Assembly (NCBI GenBank): GCA_022749655.1
Contig: CP094243.1
Span: forward strand, 1,798,001-1,862,000
DNA from: Xanthomonas phaseoli pv. phaseoli
Lineage (GTDB): Bacteria; Pseudomonadota; Gammaproteobacteria; Xanthomonadales; Xanthomonadaceae
DNA: 64,000 nucleotides
Direction of reading: 5' to 3'
Part shown: positions 1 to 8,826 of the stretch, piece by piece
Numbering within the stretch: the first letter of the stretch is position 1
Layout of the letters: each line of letters opens with the position of its first letter
The notes under the pieces: model-generated
The model's input: the letters and a program-made list of their open reading frames with translations, nothing else
The model's database searches: none
What the model was told of the DNA's origin: nothing
Position numbers and translations under genes: made by a program

Positions 1-454
1 GCAGGCTTTCCATGGCGCTGGAGTCGCCAAGCAGGCGGCTGGCCTGTTCCGGTGGCGGCGGTGGCGGAGCGGGGCGGTCGCGGTTGTTCAATTCCAGCGC
101 GTGCTTGACCAGGCCGCGCAGCACGCCGATGTCGACCGGCTTGCTGACGAAATCGAAGGCGCCGGCTTTCAGCGCTTCCACGGCCAGGTCCATGCTGCCG
201 AAGGCGGTGATCATCGCCACCGGCGTCTGCGGATAGTGTTTTGCGATTTCGGTGACCAGTTCGATGCCGTTGCCGTCTGGCAACCGCATGTCGGTCAGGC
301 ACAAATCGTAGGGATTGTTGGCCAGCAACTCGCGCGCCTCGGCCAGGTTGGCAGCGGTGCTGATGCGCAGGCCCATGCGGCCCAGGGTGAGAACAAGCAA
401 CTCGCGGATATCACGCTCGTCATCGACAACCAGGGCGCTTTTGGGTTCGTTCAT
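1..454 (-). CDS. pilR: Type IV pilus response regulator PilR (N-terminal part, cut by window edge)
   Basis: NtrC-type response regulator that, with PilS, activates sigma-54-dependent transcription of the pilin gene. Only the first 151 codons are in the window; the AAA+ and Fis-type DNA-binding domains lie beyond the left edge. The receiver domain is clear: acidic pair D11-D12, phosphoacceptor D55 in LTDMRLPDG, the T/S switch in MITAFGS and the conserved lysine in FVSKPVD. A proline-rich linker (PAPPPPP) follows at about residues 129-136, and the visible sequence ends in RLLGDSSAM, which resembles the start of the sigma-54 interaction module. The gene lies downstream of pilS on the same strand, separated by about 330 bases. 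The assignment to PilR rather than another NtrC-type regulator rests on the pilS neighbour. Confidence 0.93.
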   Translation of the reverse strand, partial: MNEPKSALVVDDERDIRELLVLTLGRMGLRISTAANLAEARELLANNPYDLCLTDMRLPDGNGIELVTEIAKHYPQTPVAMITAFGSMDLAVEALKAGAFDFVSKPVDIGVLRGLVKHALELNNRDRPAPPPPPPEQASRLLGDSSAMESL

Positions 455-784
455 GGGACGCACGATAGCCCAGCGTGATGATGGTCGACAATTGTCGAGC
501 GGGTCGCCGCCCAACCGTTCACCTGCTGCGCGGGCGCATCGTTGCGGTTTTCAGCACGTTTGCAAGGCGCCGATGCCAGTCGGCGATGCGGGGCTGTAGA
601 TGTGCTGCGTCGCCAAACGCGTCTGCATACGAAAGCCTTGCTTGCGCAGGCCCGCAAGCCCTGCAAGCCAACTACCGCATGGCGTTTGCGTCTTCGCCAA
701 TTGCAACGGTCTGCTATCGATCACGCTGCTCGCTCTGCTCGTTATTGTCACATCAGGCATCCCGCTCGACCGATCGCCAGGTCC
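455..784. other. Intergenic region between pilS and pilR
   Basis: This 330-base stretch separates pilS from pilR, both read on the minus strand. The short open frames across it have no recognisable domain. I see no hairpin followed by a T-run and no convincing promoter. The spacing is long for a two-component pair usually written as an operon, so pilR could have its own promoter here. Confidence 0.4.
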
Positions 785-2398
785 TTACTTGCCGAGCAAT
801 CCGTTGGGTCCTTGCAACGAAATCCGGAAGCACGCGCCGCCGCCGGGGACCGAGACGTAGTCCAGTTGCGCCTGGTTGGCGCGGCAGAGTTCCTGGGCGA
901 TGTACAGGCCCAGGCCGGTGCCATGCTCGGAGGTGGTATAGAACGGGCGGAACAGTTGTGCCGCCACCGCTTCCGGAATGCCTGGACCGCGGTCGATCAC
1001 ATCGATCACTGCCATGCGCTCGAGGCGCTCGACGTGCAGCTTGACCCGTGCCGGTTCGTCCATCACCCGGCCGTACTTGAGTGCGTTGTGCACCAGCGCG
1101 GTGAGGATCTGATGCAGGTGCTTGGGGTCGACCAACGCATGCACGGAGCTGCCCTGGATGCTGGCCTCCAGGATGTCGGTTTCCATCGACAAGGTCTGGC
1201 GGTATTCGACCACGAAGCGGCGTACAAATGCGGCCAGGTCTAGATTGTCCGGGGTGGCCCGTTCCCGGCGCGCCAGTGCGAGCACGCTCTCGACGATGCC
1301 GTTGGTGCGCTGGCATTGCTGGTGGATGATCTGCAGCAGGCGGCGGTCGGCATCGCCGATGTCCGGCGACTCCTCCAGCAACTGCGAGGCGTAGCTGATG
1401 GCGGCCAGCGGGTTGCGGATCTCGTGCGCCAGGCTGGCCGAGAAACGCCCCATGGCCGACAGGGTCAGCGACTCGGCGCGGCGCGATACCACGGTGGCAT
1501 CGTCCAGAAACACCAGCACCAGATCGCTGTCGGCGAGCAGGCGCACGAAGCGCGGCTGCACTTCCGGGCGGTCGGCGCCGAGTTGCAGCGGGGCTTCTTC
1601 CTGGCGCCAGCCGCTACGCCAGCGCTGCAGCCGGCGCGCCAGTTCCGGGGTGAGCGCCACCAGCGACAGGTCGGTGGACGGGGGCCGTTGGTCGCCATCG
1701 CCCAGCAAGCTCAGCGCCGCTTCGTTGGCCAACGAGATGTGGTTGTGGGTATCCACCACCAGCACGCCGGTGCGCATGCGCCGGATGATCAGTTCGTTGA
1801 TCTCGTACAGATTGGCGACCTGGGCGCCGCGTTCTTCGGCCAGCATCTGGTTGCGACGGGCGCGGGCGGCGATTTGTTCGCAGATGAAGGCCACCGCGAC
1901 GTAGCTGGTGGCAAACATCGCAAGCTCGGCCACCGGCCGGGTGGCGCCGCCGCCTTCGAGCAGGGTCCACAGGTATTCCAGCAGGATGGCGGCGCTGGCG
2001 AGCACCGCGATGCTCATGCCGTAGCGCAGCCGCAGCAGGATCGAGGCGGCCGCCACGTTGAACAGCAGCATCATCGCGATCCCGGCGCTGGCACCGGGCA
2101 GGGCGTGCGTGGCCAGGGTAGCGGCAAGGATATCGGCCACTACCGCGCACAGCACGGTGGGGGTGAGGCGACGTTCGCCGCGGCCCCAGAACAGCAGCGG
2201 GATCGCCATGCTCAGGTAGCCGATCGCCACGCCGGCGGCCAGGCGCGGGTAGCGCGGCTCGGGGATGGCGTCGGACAAGGGGCTGAACACCAGTGCGGCG
2301 ATCAGGCCGGCCACCAGCACCCGGTACAGCGAGAAAAAGTACAGCTCGCGCTGCGGCGCGGACTGGATCCGGGCGATGAGCGATGCGATGGATGCCAA
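785..2398 (-). CDS. pilS: Type IV pilus sensor histidine kinase PilS
   Basis: Membrane histidine kinase that phosphorylates PilR. The chosen start is TTG at 2398, giving 537 aa, the usual size; the longer open frame up to 2641 has an Arg/Ala-rich, non-conserved N-terminus that runs toward sucC. Residues 18-175 hold about six hydrophobic segments. A PAS-like domain follows at about 195-305. The H-box SLAHEIRNPLAAISYASQLL puts the phospho-accepting histidine at residue 325. The N-box (LTALVHNALKYG) and G-boxes (DRGPGIPE, GTGLGLYIAQ) of the ATPase domain follow. Divergently transcribed from sucC, with 231 bases between the starts. The frame is intact. Confidence 0.93.
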   Translation of the reverse strand: MASIASLIARIQSAPQRELYFFSLYRVLVAGLIAALVFSPLSDAIPEPRYPRLAAGVAIGYLSMAIPLLFWGRGERRLTPTVLCAVVADILAATLATHALPGASAGIAMMLLFNVAAASILLRLRYGMSIAVLASAAILLEYLWTLLEGGGATRPVAELAMFATSYVAVAFICEQIAARARRNQMLAEERGAQVANLYEINELIIRRMRTGVLVVDTHNHISLANEAALSLLGDGDQRPPSTDLSLVALTPELARRLQRWRSGWRQEEAPLQLGADRPEVQPRFVRLLADSDLVLVFLDDATVVSRRAESLTLSAMGRFSASLAHEIRNPLAAISYASQLLEESPDIGDADRRLLQIIHQQCQRTNGIVESVLALARRERATPDNLDLAAFVRRFVVEYRQTLSMETDILEASIQGSSVHALVDPKHLHQILTALVHNALKYGRVMDEPARVKLHVERLERMAVIDVIDRGPGIPEAVAAQLFRPFYTTSEHGTGLGLYIAQELCRANQAQLDYVSVPGGGACFRISLQGPNGLLGK

Positions 2399-2629
2399 GC
2401 CGATTCCCCGCTGGAGCGAGCCGCGAGTATAGGCAGGTGCGCGGTCTGCGCAGCGCTTGCGCACAGAGTCGGCCGGCGCGCAAGCGCTGCGATCGGGCGG
2501 CCAATCCCGTCGAATTTTGCGCCGCACGGCGTGGTCGGCCACAATAGGCGGCCCGTTCGCGTCCCATGACGTGCCGCCCCGGCGGTCTGCGTTGCACGCA
2601 GCGGTCGTTTCCTTTTCCCACGGTGACGC

Positions 2630-3798
2630 ATGAATTTCCACGAATACCAGTCAAAACAGCTGCTTGCCGAGTACGGCATCCCCGTTCCGGCCGGCAAGGT
2701 CGCGGCGACCCCGGACGAAGCGGTTGAAGTCGCCAATTCCCTGGGCCAAGGCCCTGGATGGTGAAGGCGCAGATCCACGCGGGCGGCCGCGGCAAGGCTG
2801 GCGGCGTCAAGTTCTGCAAGACCACCGACGACGTGAAGGCCGCAGCCGCCAAGATGCTCGGCACCAAGATGTCGACCTACCAGACCGCCGGCGTCGAGCT
2901 GCCAATCAACCTGGTGCTGGTGACCACCGCCGGCGAGATCGTCAAGGAGCTGTACCTGTCGATCCTGGTCGACCGCGGCACCAAGACCATCACATACATC
3001 GCCTCCAGCGAGGGCGGCGTGGAGATCGAGCAGGTCGCGGCCGAAACCCCTGAGCTGATCCACGCGCTCAATGTGGATTTCGTCGAAGGCGTGCAGGGCT
3101 ACCACGGCCGCGATTTCGGCTTCAAGCTCGGCCTGAACGCCAAGCAGGCCGGCCAGTTCGCCAGCATCATGGTGAACCTGTATCGCCTGTTCAACGAAAA
3201 GGATCTGGCGCTGGTTGAAATCAACCCGCTGGCGATCCTGGACGACGGCAACCTGTACGCGCTGGACGGCAAGTTCGACAGCGACGACAACGCCGCGTTC
3301 CGTCAGAAGCAGCTGGTCGCCATGCGCGACAAGACGCAGGAAGACGAAACCGAAGTGACCGCGTCGGAGCTGGACATCAACTACGTCACCATGGACGGCA
3401 ACATCGGTTGCATGGTCAATGGCGCAGGCCTGGCCATGGCCACCATGGACGTGATCAAGCTCAATGGCGGCGAGCCGGCGAACTTCCTGGACGTGGGCGG
3501 CGGTGCGAACAAGCAGCGCGTCATCGAGGCGTTCAAGCTGATCCTGTCCTCGGACAAGGTCGAAGGCATCTTCGTCAACATCTTCGGCGGCATCGTCCGC
3601 TGCGACATGATCGCCGAAGGCATCATCGCCGCGGTCAAGGAAGTGGGCGTCAAGGTTCCGGTCGTGGTGCGCCTGGAAGGCACCAACGTGGAAGAAGGCA
3701 AGCAGCTGCTGCGCGACAGCGGCATGGCCATCATCCCGGCCGACAACATCAACGACGGTGCCAAGAAAGTCGTTGAAGCTGTCAAGAACGCCGCCTGA
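2630..3798 (+). pseudogene. sucC: Succinyl-CoA synthetase beta subunit, frameshifted
   Basis: Beta subunit of succinyl-CoA synthetase (ADP-forming), the substrate-level phosphorylation step of the TCA cycle. The gene starts at ATG 2630 ([20 protein letters not shown]), typical of SucC, but the frame closes at TGA 2762-2764. The conserved stretch should read [21 protein letters not shown]; here GGC CCT GGA TGG TGA replaces GGC CCN TGG ATG GTG, so one base is missing at about 2752-2755. From ATG 2758 the rest is open and normal to TGA at 3796-3798: ATP-grasp residues, GNGKF-type core and the C-terminal [13 protein letters not shown] motif. Restoring one base gives 389 aa, the normal family length. 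SucD follows 24 bases downstream. Since the enzyme is central to metabolism, a base-call error is the likeliest cause. Confidence 0.9.
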
Positions 3799-3822
3799 TC
3801 CACGACACCGAAGGAATTATCC

Positions 3823-4698
3823 ATGTCCGTTTTGATTAACAAGAACACCAAGGTGATCGTGCAGGGCTTTACCGGCCAGCAGGGCACCTTCCACGCCACC
3901 CAGATGGTCGAGTACGGCACCCAGGTCGTCGGCGGCGTGACGCCCGGCAAGGGCGGCACCACCCATATCAACCTGCCGGTGTTCAACACCGTCGCCGATG
4001 CGGTCGAGGCCACCGGCGCCGACGCCTCGGTGATCTACGTGCCGCCGCCGTACGCGGCCGATGCGATCCTGGAAGCGGCTGCGGCCGGCATCAAGGTCAT
4101 CGTCTGCATCACCGAAGGCATCCCGGTGCTGGACATGCTGCGCGTCAAGAACGTGCTAACCCGCTCGCATCCGGACACCGTGCTGATCGGGCCGAACTGC
4201 CCCGGCGTGATCACCCCGGGCGAATGCAAGATCGGCATCATGCCGGGCCACATCCACAAGCCGGGCAAGATCGGCATCGTGTCGCGCTCGGGCACGCTGA
4301 CCTATGAAGCGGTCAAGCAGACCACCGAGGTCGGCCTGGGCCAGTCCACTTGCATCGGCATCGGCGGCGACCCGATCAACGGCCTGAACTTCGTCGACTG
4401 CCTCAAGCTGTTCAACGAAGACCCGCAGACCGAAGGCATCATCATGGTCGGCGAGATCGGCGGCGACGCCGAGGAGGCCGGTGCCGAGTACATCAAGAAC
4501 CACGTCAAGAAGCCGGTCGTCGGCTTCATCGCCGGTGCCTCGGCGCCAGCCGGCAAGCGCATGGGCCACGCCGGTGCGATCGCGTCCGGTGGCAAGGGCA
4601 CGGCCGAAGGCAAGTTCGCGGCGATGGAAGCCGCTGGCGTCAAGACCGTCCGTTCGCCGGGCGATCTGGGTGCGGCGATCGCAGCGCTGGTGAAGTAA
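3823..4698 (+). CDS. sucD: Succinyl-CoA synthetase alpha subunit
   Basis: Alpha subunit of succinyl-CoA synthetase; it carries the CoA site and the histidine that is phosphorylated during catalysis. 291 aa, the standard length. Visible features are the N-terminal CoA-binding Rossmann fold ([18 protein letters not shown]), [13 protein letters not shown], the SRSGTLTYE loop and the active-site motif KRMGHAGAI with the catalytic histidine at residue 249. The start is ATG 3823 behind AAGGAATT. It forms an operon with sucC and is followed by a strong terminator. Confidence 0.98.
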   Translation: MSVLINKNTKVIVQGFTGQQGTFHATQMVEYGTQVVGGVTPGKGGTTHINLPVFNTVADAVEATGADASVIYVPPPYAADAILEAAAAGIKVIVCITEGIPVLDMLRVKNVLTRSHPDTVLIGPNCPGVITPGECKIGIMPGHIHKPGKIGIVSRSGTLTYEAVKQTTEVGLGQSTCIGIGGDPINGLNFVDCLKLFNEDPQTEGIIMVGEIGGDAEEAGAEYIKNHVKKPVVGFIAGASAPAGKRMGHAGAIASGGKGTAEGKFAAMEAAGVKTVRSPGDLGAAIAALVK

Positions 4699-4732
4699 GC
4701 ACGCCCCGCGCGCAAGCGTGTGAGCGTCAGAG

Positions 4733-4757
4733 AGGCCGCCTTCGGGCGGCCTTTTTG
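4733..4757 (+). terminator. Rho-independent terminator after sucCD
   Basis: The stem AGGCCGCC, loop TTCG and stem GGCGGCCT (4733-4752) are followed by a T-rich tail. It lies 35 bases past the sucD stop and fits an intrinsic terminator with a UUCG tetraloop. Confidence 0.9.
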
Positions 4758-4778
4758 TTGTTGGTGCGCGGGAGCTTG

Positions 4779-4824
4779 CCCTCATCCGCCCTTCGGGCAC
4801 CTTCTCCCGCAGGCGGGAGAAGGG
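4779..4824. repeat. REP-like hairpin element, left of the triplet-repeat block
   Basis: The sequence carries a small hairpin (GCCCTTCGGGC) and then CTTCTCCCGC-AG-GCGGGAGAAG (4801-4822), a perfect 10-bp stem. A related hairpin stands in the opposite orientation at 5342-5378, so the pair brackets the low-complexity block, like a BIME. Elements beginning CCCTCATCC and containing such a stem are common between Xanthomonas genes. Confidence 0.7.
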
Positions 4825-4865
4825 AGTGACGAGCGCAGGTGTGAGCGTTGGGGCAATAAGAGCTG

Positions 4866-5312
4866 CAGCTTTGCAGTATCGGCACCGGCACCGGCACCGG
4901 CACAAACACCAGCAACACCACCACCACCACCACCACCAACACCAACACCAACACCAGCAGCATCAACACCAGCAGCATCAACACCAGCAGCATCAACACC
5001 AACACCAGCAGCATCACCAGCAGCATCACCAGCAGCATCACCAGCATCACCAGGGCCACCAGGGCCACCAGCAGCGCCACCAGCACTAGCACCACCAGCA
5101 CTAGCACCACCAGCACCAGCACCAGCAGCATCACCAGCAGCATCACCAGCATCACCAGGGCCACCAGGGCCACCAGCAGCGCCACCAGCACTAGCACCAC
5201 CAGCACTAGCACCACCAGCACCAGCACCAGCAGCACCAGCAGCAGCAGCAGAAGCAGCAGAAGCAGCAGAAGCAGCAGAAGCAGAAGCAGAAGCAGAAGC
5301 AGAAGCAGACCG
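4866..5312. repeat. Triplet-repeat (ACC/AGC/AGA) low-complexity block with 105-bp tandem duplication
   Basis: About 450 bases built almost only from trinucleotides: GCACCG repeats, then (CAC)n/(CAA CAC)n, AGCAGCATC/ACC repeats, and finally (GCAGAA)n. A 105-bp unit is duplicated in tandem: the landmark cagggccaccagggcc starts at 5051 and again at 5156, with identical flanks. Because stops are nearly absent, several frames on both strands stay open and would give Pro/Ala/Thr-rich, His/Gln-rich, Gly/Ala-rich or Leu/Val-rich products. None has a plausible ribosome-binding site, and the longest plus frame starts inside the sucD terminator, so I treat this as a non-coding microsatellite likely to vary in length between strains. 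Confidence 0.85.
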
Positions 5313-5341
5313 ATCCACCGCCTGCCTTTCGTCTTGGATTT

Positions 5342-5378
5342 CCCCTCTCCCGCTTGCGGGAGAGGGGCAGGGGTGAGG
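5342..5378. repeat. REP-like hairpin element, right of the triplet-repeat block
   Basis: CCCCTCTCCCGC-TT-GCGGGAGAGGGG (5342-5367) is a perfect 12-bp stem with a 2-base loop, followed by CAGGGGTGAGGG. It is related to the element at 4779-4824 but reads in the opposite direction. Confidence 0.7.
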
Positions 5379-5471
5379 GCGGCTTTCCCCACACTCCCCG
5401 ACGGCCGCAGCCGATAGCGATCCGTGGCGCTCCACACCAAGCTGTGAGCTCCCCAGACCTGGGAGCTTCTG

Positions 5472-5843
5472 ATGCGCACCGGTGAGAAGATCCGCTTTGC
5501 AAAAACCTTGCGGCGCGAGATGACCGCTGCCGAGCATTTGCTTTGGTACCGCCTGCGCGATCGGCGGCTGTTGGGATTCAAGTTCCGCAGGCAGTGTCCG
5601 GTCGGCCCGTATGTCGCCGATTTCGCTTGCCTGGAACGGGCGCTGATCGTCGAACTTGACGGCAGCCAACACCTGGATGCGTCCTGCGATGCCGCGCGCG
5701 AGGCCTTCCTGCACCGAAAAGGCTTCCAGCTGCTGCGCTTCTGGAATAATGAAGTGCTGGTGCGCACCGACGCTGTCTGCGACGCGATTGCGCGACGGCT
5801 ATGTGTTGCCCGCTTCTCTCTTCCTCCTTCCGGCGTTCGGTAG
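5472..5843 (+). CDS. DUF559 (Vsr-like) endonuclease-fold protein
   Basis: A 123-aa protein of the DUF559 family, related in fold to very-short-patch repair endonucleases. Family hallmarks are RREMTAAEHLLWYRLRDRRL near the N-terminus, then GFKFRRQCPVGPYVADFAC, IVELDGSQH with catalytic-type acidic residues, and FLHRKGFQLLRFWNNEV. Start ATG 5472. It ends 22 bases before nadE on the same strand, so the two may be co-transcribed. These genes are scattered through genomes next to repeats; this one directly follows a REP-like element. Its biological role is not established. Confidence 0.88.
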   Translation: MRTGEKIRFAKTLRREMTAAEHLLWYRLRDRRLLGFKFRRQCPVGPYVADFACLERALIVELDGSQHLDASCDAAREAFLHRKGFQLLRFWNNEVLVRTDAVCDAIARRLCVARFSLPPSGVR

Positions 5844-5865
5844 GAATCTGCAAAAGGCTGCCGAT

Positions 5866-7506
5866 ATGTCCCAGACCCTCCGCATCGCCATGGCCCAGTT
5901 CGACTTCCCGGTCGGCGGCGTGACGCAGAATACCGATCGCATCATCGAATACATCGCAGCGGCGCGCGACGAGTTCGAGGCCGACATCGTGCTGTTTCCC
6001 GAATTGGCGATCAGCGGGTATCCGCCGGAAGACTTGCTGTTACGGCCGGGATTCCTCGCTCATTGCGAACAGGCGTTGGCACGGATTGCGGCGGCCACGC
6101 GCGGCATCGTGGCGGTGGTCGGCTGGCCGCAAAGCGCCGGCAGCGTGGTCTACAACGCCGCCAGCGTGTTGCGCGACGGGCGGATCGAAGCCACCTACCG
6201 CAAGCGCGAACTGCCCAACTATGCGGTGTTCGACGAGCGTCGGTATTTCGACGTGGACCCGGATGGCGAGAACTGCGTGGTCACGGTCAAGGGCGTGCAG
6301 GTGGGCGTGGTGATCTGCGAAGACCTCTGGTTCGCCGAGCCGTTGGCCAACACGGTGCGGGCAGGCGCGGAGTTGGTGTTGGTGCCCAATGCCTCGCCCT
6401 ACGAGCGTGGCAAGCATGCGCAACGCGATGCCTTGCTGGCCGAACGCACCCGCGAGAGCGGGGCCGCGATTGCCTATCTCAACGTCGTGGGTGGGCAGGA
6501 TGCACTGGTGTTCGATGGCGCCTCGGTGGTTGCCGATGGCGACGGCACCGTGCATCCCGCCGCGGCAGCGTTCGTGGACCAGTGGCTGGTGGTGGACTAC
6601 GCGGCCGGCGAGCGCAGCTTCACGCCGGTGGTATGGGTGGATGACGGCGACGAGAGCATGGACGCGCTGGCCTGGCGCGCGGTGGTGCGCGGGCTGCAGG
6701 ACTATTGCCGCAAGAACGGCTTCAGCAAGGTCTGGCTGGGCCTGTCCGGCGGAATCGATTCGGCATTGGTGTTGGCGATGGCGGTGGATGCGCTGGGCGG
6801 CGACAACGTGACCGCCGTGCGGCTGCCGTCGCGCTATACCGCCAATCTGTCCAACGACCTGGCCGACGAGCAATGCCGTGCGCTGGGCGTGAAGCTGGAG
6901 ACCATCGCGATCGAGCCGGCGTTCGAAGGCCTGCTCGGCGCGCTGGGGCCGATGTTCGAAGGTACCCAGCCGGACATCACCGAAGAAAACCTGCAGTCGC
7001 GCAGCCGTGGCGTGATCCTGATGGCGCTGTCGAACAAGTTCGGCGGGCTGGTGCTGACCACCGGCAACAAGAGCGAATACGCAGTGGGCTACGCCACCAT
7101 CTATGGCGATATGTGCGGTGGCTATGCGCCGCTCAAGGACCTGTACAAGACGGAGGTGTTCGGCCTGGCGAAATGGCGCAACACCGTCGGCGGCGCACCG
7201 GTGATTCCGCCGGCGGTGATCGCGCGCCCGCCGTCGGCTGAGTTGCGCGACAACCAGACCGACCAGGATTCGCTGCCGCCGTACGATGTGCTCGACGGCA
7301 TCCTGTATCGCTACGTCGATCAGGAGCAGTCGCGCGACGACATCGTTGCGGCCGGCTACGCGGCCGATACCGTCGAGCATGTGCTGCGCCTGGTGCGGCT
7401 CAATGAGTGGAAGCGCCATCAGTCCGCGCCCGGGCCCAAAGTGTCGCGGCGTGCATTCGGTCGCGAACGGCGCTATCCGATCACCAACGGGTATCGCGGG
7501 CAGTAA
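5866..7506 (+). CDS. nadE: Glutamine-dependent NAD+ synthetase
   Basis: Last step of NAD synthesis: amidation of nicotinate adenine dinucleotide using ammonia released from glutamine. 546 aa, two domains. Residues 1-260 form a nitrilase-fold amidase with the Glu-Lys-Cys triad seen in FPELAISGYPPEDLL, RKRELPNY and VICEDLW. The rest is the ATP-pyrophosphatase synthetase, with P-loop motif LSGGIDSALVLAM and the conserved LTTGNKSEYAVGYATIYGDM. The start is ATG 5866, from which family similarity begins. The frame is intact. Confidence 0.97.
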   Translation: MSQTLRIAMAQFDFPVGGVTQNTDRIIEYIAAARDEFEADIVLFPELAISGYPPEDLLLRPGFLAHCEQALARIAAATRGIVAVVGWPQSAGSVVYNAASVLRDGRIEATYRKRELPNYAVFDERRYFDVDPDGENCVVTVKGVQVGVVICEDLWFAEPLANTVRAGAELVLVPNASPYERGKHAQRDALLAERTRESGAAIAYLNVVGGQDALVFDGASVVADGDGTVHPAAAAFVDQWLVVDYAAGERSFTPVVWVDDGDESMDALAWRAVVRGLQDYCRKNGFSKVWLGLSGGIDSALVLAMAVDALGGDNVTAVRLPSRYTANLSNDLADEQCRALGVKLETIAIEPAFEGLLGALGPMFEGTQPDITEENLQSRSRGVILMALSNKFGGLVLTTGNKSEYAVGYATIYGDMCGGYAPLKDLYKTEVFGLAKWRNTVGGAPVIPPAVIARPPSAELRDNQTDQDSLPPYDVLDGILYRYVDQEQSRDDIVAAGYAADTVEHVLRLVRLNEWKRHQSAPGPKVSRRAFGRERRYPITNGYRGQ

Positions 7507-7524
7507 TTCGAACGGCGAATCCGG

Positions 7525-8502
7525 TCACTCGGCTGACGCAGTGGTTGCCGCTGCGCTGGCTGGCGGCTGGGCGAACCGCGTGAGCAGATCCAGGGGCGGT
7601 TTTGGTCGGGCCAGGTCGTACATCAGGCCAAAGTGGCCTTCAGGCCCCTGGATGGTGGCCTGGTCCAGTAATTCGTAGACATTCACCTCGGCCACCACGT
7701 CGGCATAGTTGTCACGCACATTGCGCAACAGCTGCGCCAGGCTGTCGTAACAGCCACGGTCACCTGCGCTGCCGCCAGTGGTGCTGCCTGTATAGATCTC
7801 CGCACAGTTCAGCTCGTTGAAGAACACCGGGGTGTTGTAGGTGCGCGCGGCAGTGCGCAGCTGGCCCAGATACAGGTCCGTCCAATAGCCGGCATCCTGG
7901 TAGAAAGCGTAGTAGTGGAAGCTGATGTGGTCGAAGTTGAAGCCGGCCGCTTTGGCCTTTGCCAAAAACCACAGGGAGCCGTTGCGATCGCCCTGGCAGC
8001 GCGCGTTGGCGCTGCGATCGTCGCTATTGCAGGCGGTGATGTTGATGGTGAAGCGCAGGCCGGCGCCCAGTTCGTCGGACGCCTGGCGCATGCCCAGATA
8101 CATCGTGGTCATTGCGGCGATGCGGGTATCGGCTTCGGCGCGCACCAGATCCTGTTCGTTGCCGATTTCCCAGACCTTGATGTCTGCCGCATAGTGGCGT
8201 GCCAGCTGGTAACCGATCTCGCGCGACATCGGGTAGACCATCGGGCGCAGGGTGATGCCGTACTTGCGCGCCAAGGGAACGAGCGCATCCAGCGTTGCGT
8301 AATCGCGCGGATCGATATCGAACCGGTAGCTGCGCAGGTTGCGCGCTGCCAGCAGTTTGAAGCGTGCCTCGGCCTGGGTCATGGCATAGCCGGGGCGGCT
8401 GTCGTGGGCGTTGACGCCATAGACGATGGGGGCTGCGGTGGCGCTGGCGGTCACGGCCGTCAGCCAGAGCATGAGCAGCAAAGCGATGAGGGCACGAGAC
8501 AT
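7525..8502 (-). CDS. Secreted glycoside-hydrolase-like TIM-barrel protein
   Basis: 325 aa with a signal peptide (residues 1-24, cleavage around ATA-AP). The body looks like a clan GH-A barrel: YGVNAH near the N-terminus, the acid/base-type motif WEIGNEQDL (about residue 126), ISFHYYAF, and VFFNELNCAE with a possible nucleophile glutamate. I cannot place it in a numbered GH family by eye (GH39, GH5 and GH53 share this architecture). ATG 8502 was chosen because it begins the signal peptide; the frame stays open upstream without similarity. It is convergent with nadE, 18 bases apart, and could act on plant or microbial polysaccharides outside the cell; that is inference. Confidence 0.75.
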   Translation of the reverse strand: MSRALIALLLMLWLTAVTASATAAPIVYGVNAHDSRPGYAMTQAEARFKLLAARNLRSYRFDIDPRDYATLDALVPLARKYGITLRPMVYPMSREIGYQLARHYAADIKVWEIGNEQDLVRAEADTRIAAMTTMYLGMRQASDELGAGLRFTINITACNSDDRSANARCQGDRNGSLWFLAKAKAAGFNFDHISFHYYAFYQDAGYWTDLYLGQLRTAARTYNTPVFFNELNCAEIYTGSTTGGSAGDRGCYDSLAQLLRNVRDNYADVVAEVNVYELLDQATIQGPEGHFGLMYDLARPKPPLDLLTRFAQPPASAAATTASAE

Positions 8503-8768
8503 GCGGCTTCCTTGGCTGGCGCTCGCAGGCAGTCGGAACTGGTTCGGGATGAGTATAGACAGCAGGCCCGGGGCATTAGGTGACCTGGGGCCGGTTCCAG
8601 GCAGATGCCGGCTCCGGCAAGGTTCCAGGATGCGCGCACAGGCTCCGGCAATGCGTTTGCGCGCAGGGCAAGCGACTGCACGCCGCAGGTGCGTTAGCGG
8701 CGGCAATCGCCGCCGTGTCGTCGTCGGTGTTGCACGTGCGGTGCTGCCGTCAGCATCGCCGCAACAAA

Positions 8769-8792
8769 AAAGAGGCCTTTCGGCCTCTTTTC
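8769..8792. terminator. Bidirectional hairpin terminator upstream of bamD end
   Basis: AAAGAGGCC-TTTC-GGCCTCTTT (8769-8790) has A-rich sequence on the left and T-rich on the right, so it can work on either strand. It lies about 35 bases past the bamD stop (minus strand) and most likely ends bamD transcription. The rest of 8503-8826 shows nothing recognisable. Confidence 0.8.
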
Positions 8793-8826
8793 GGTCATTC
8801 GCTGCGCCTGATATCTCAGTCGCGAT

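Noticed and set aside
1316..2569. 417-codon frame antisense to pilS
   Set aside because: Shadow of a GC-rich gene; its residues are mostly Gly/Arg/Gln/His and no domain is visible.
2399..2641. N-terminal extension of PilS to ATG 2641
   Set aside because: Adds 81 unconserved residues and would overlap the sucC start; TTG 2398 gives the usual 537 aa.
4720..5376. Plus-strand frame coding a Pro/Ala/Thr-rich 218-aa protein, and matching Leu/Val- or Gly/Ala-rich minus frames
   Set aside because: All come from the triplet repeat, which leaves several frames open. The plus frame starts inside the sucD terminator and has no ribosome-binding site.
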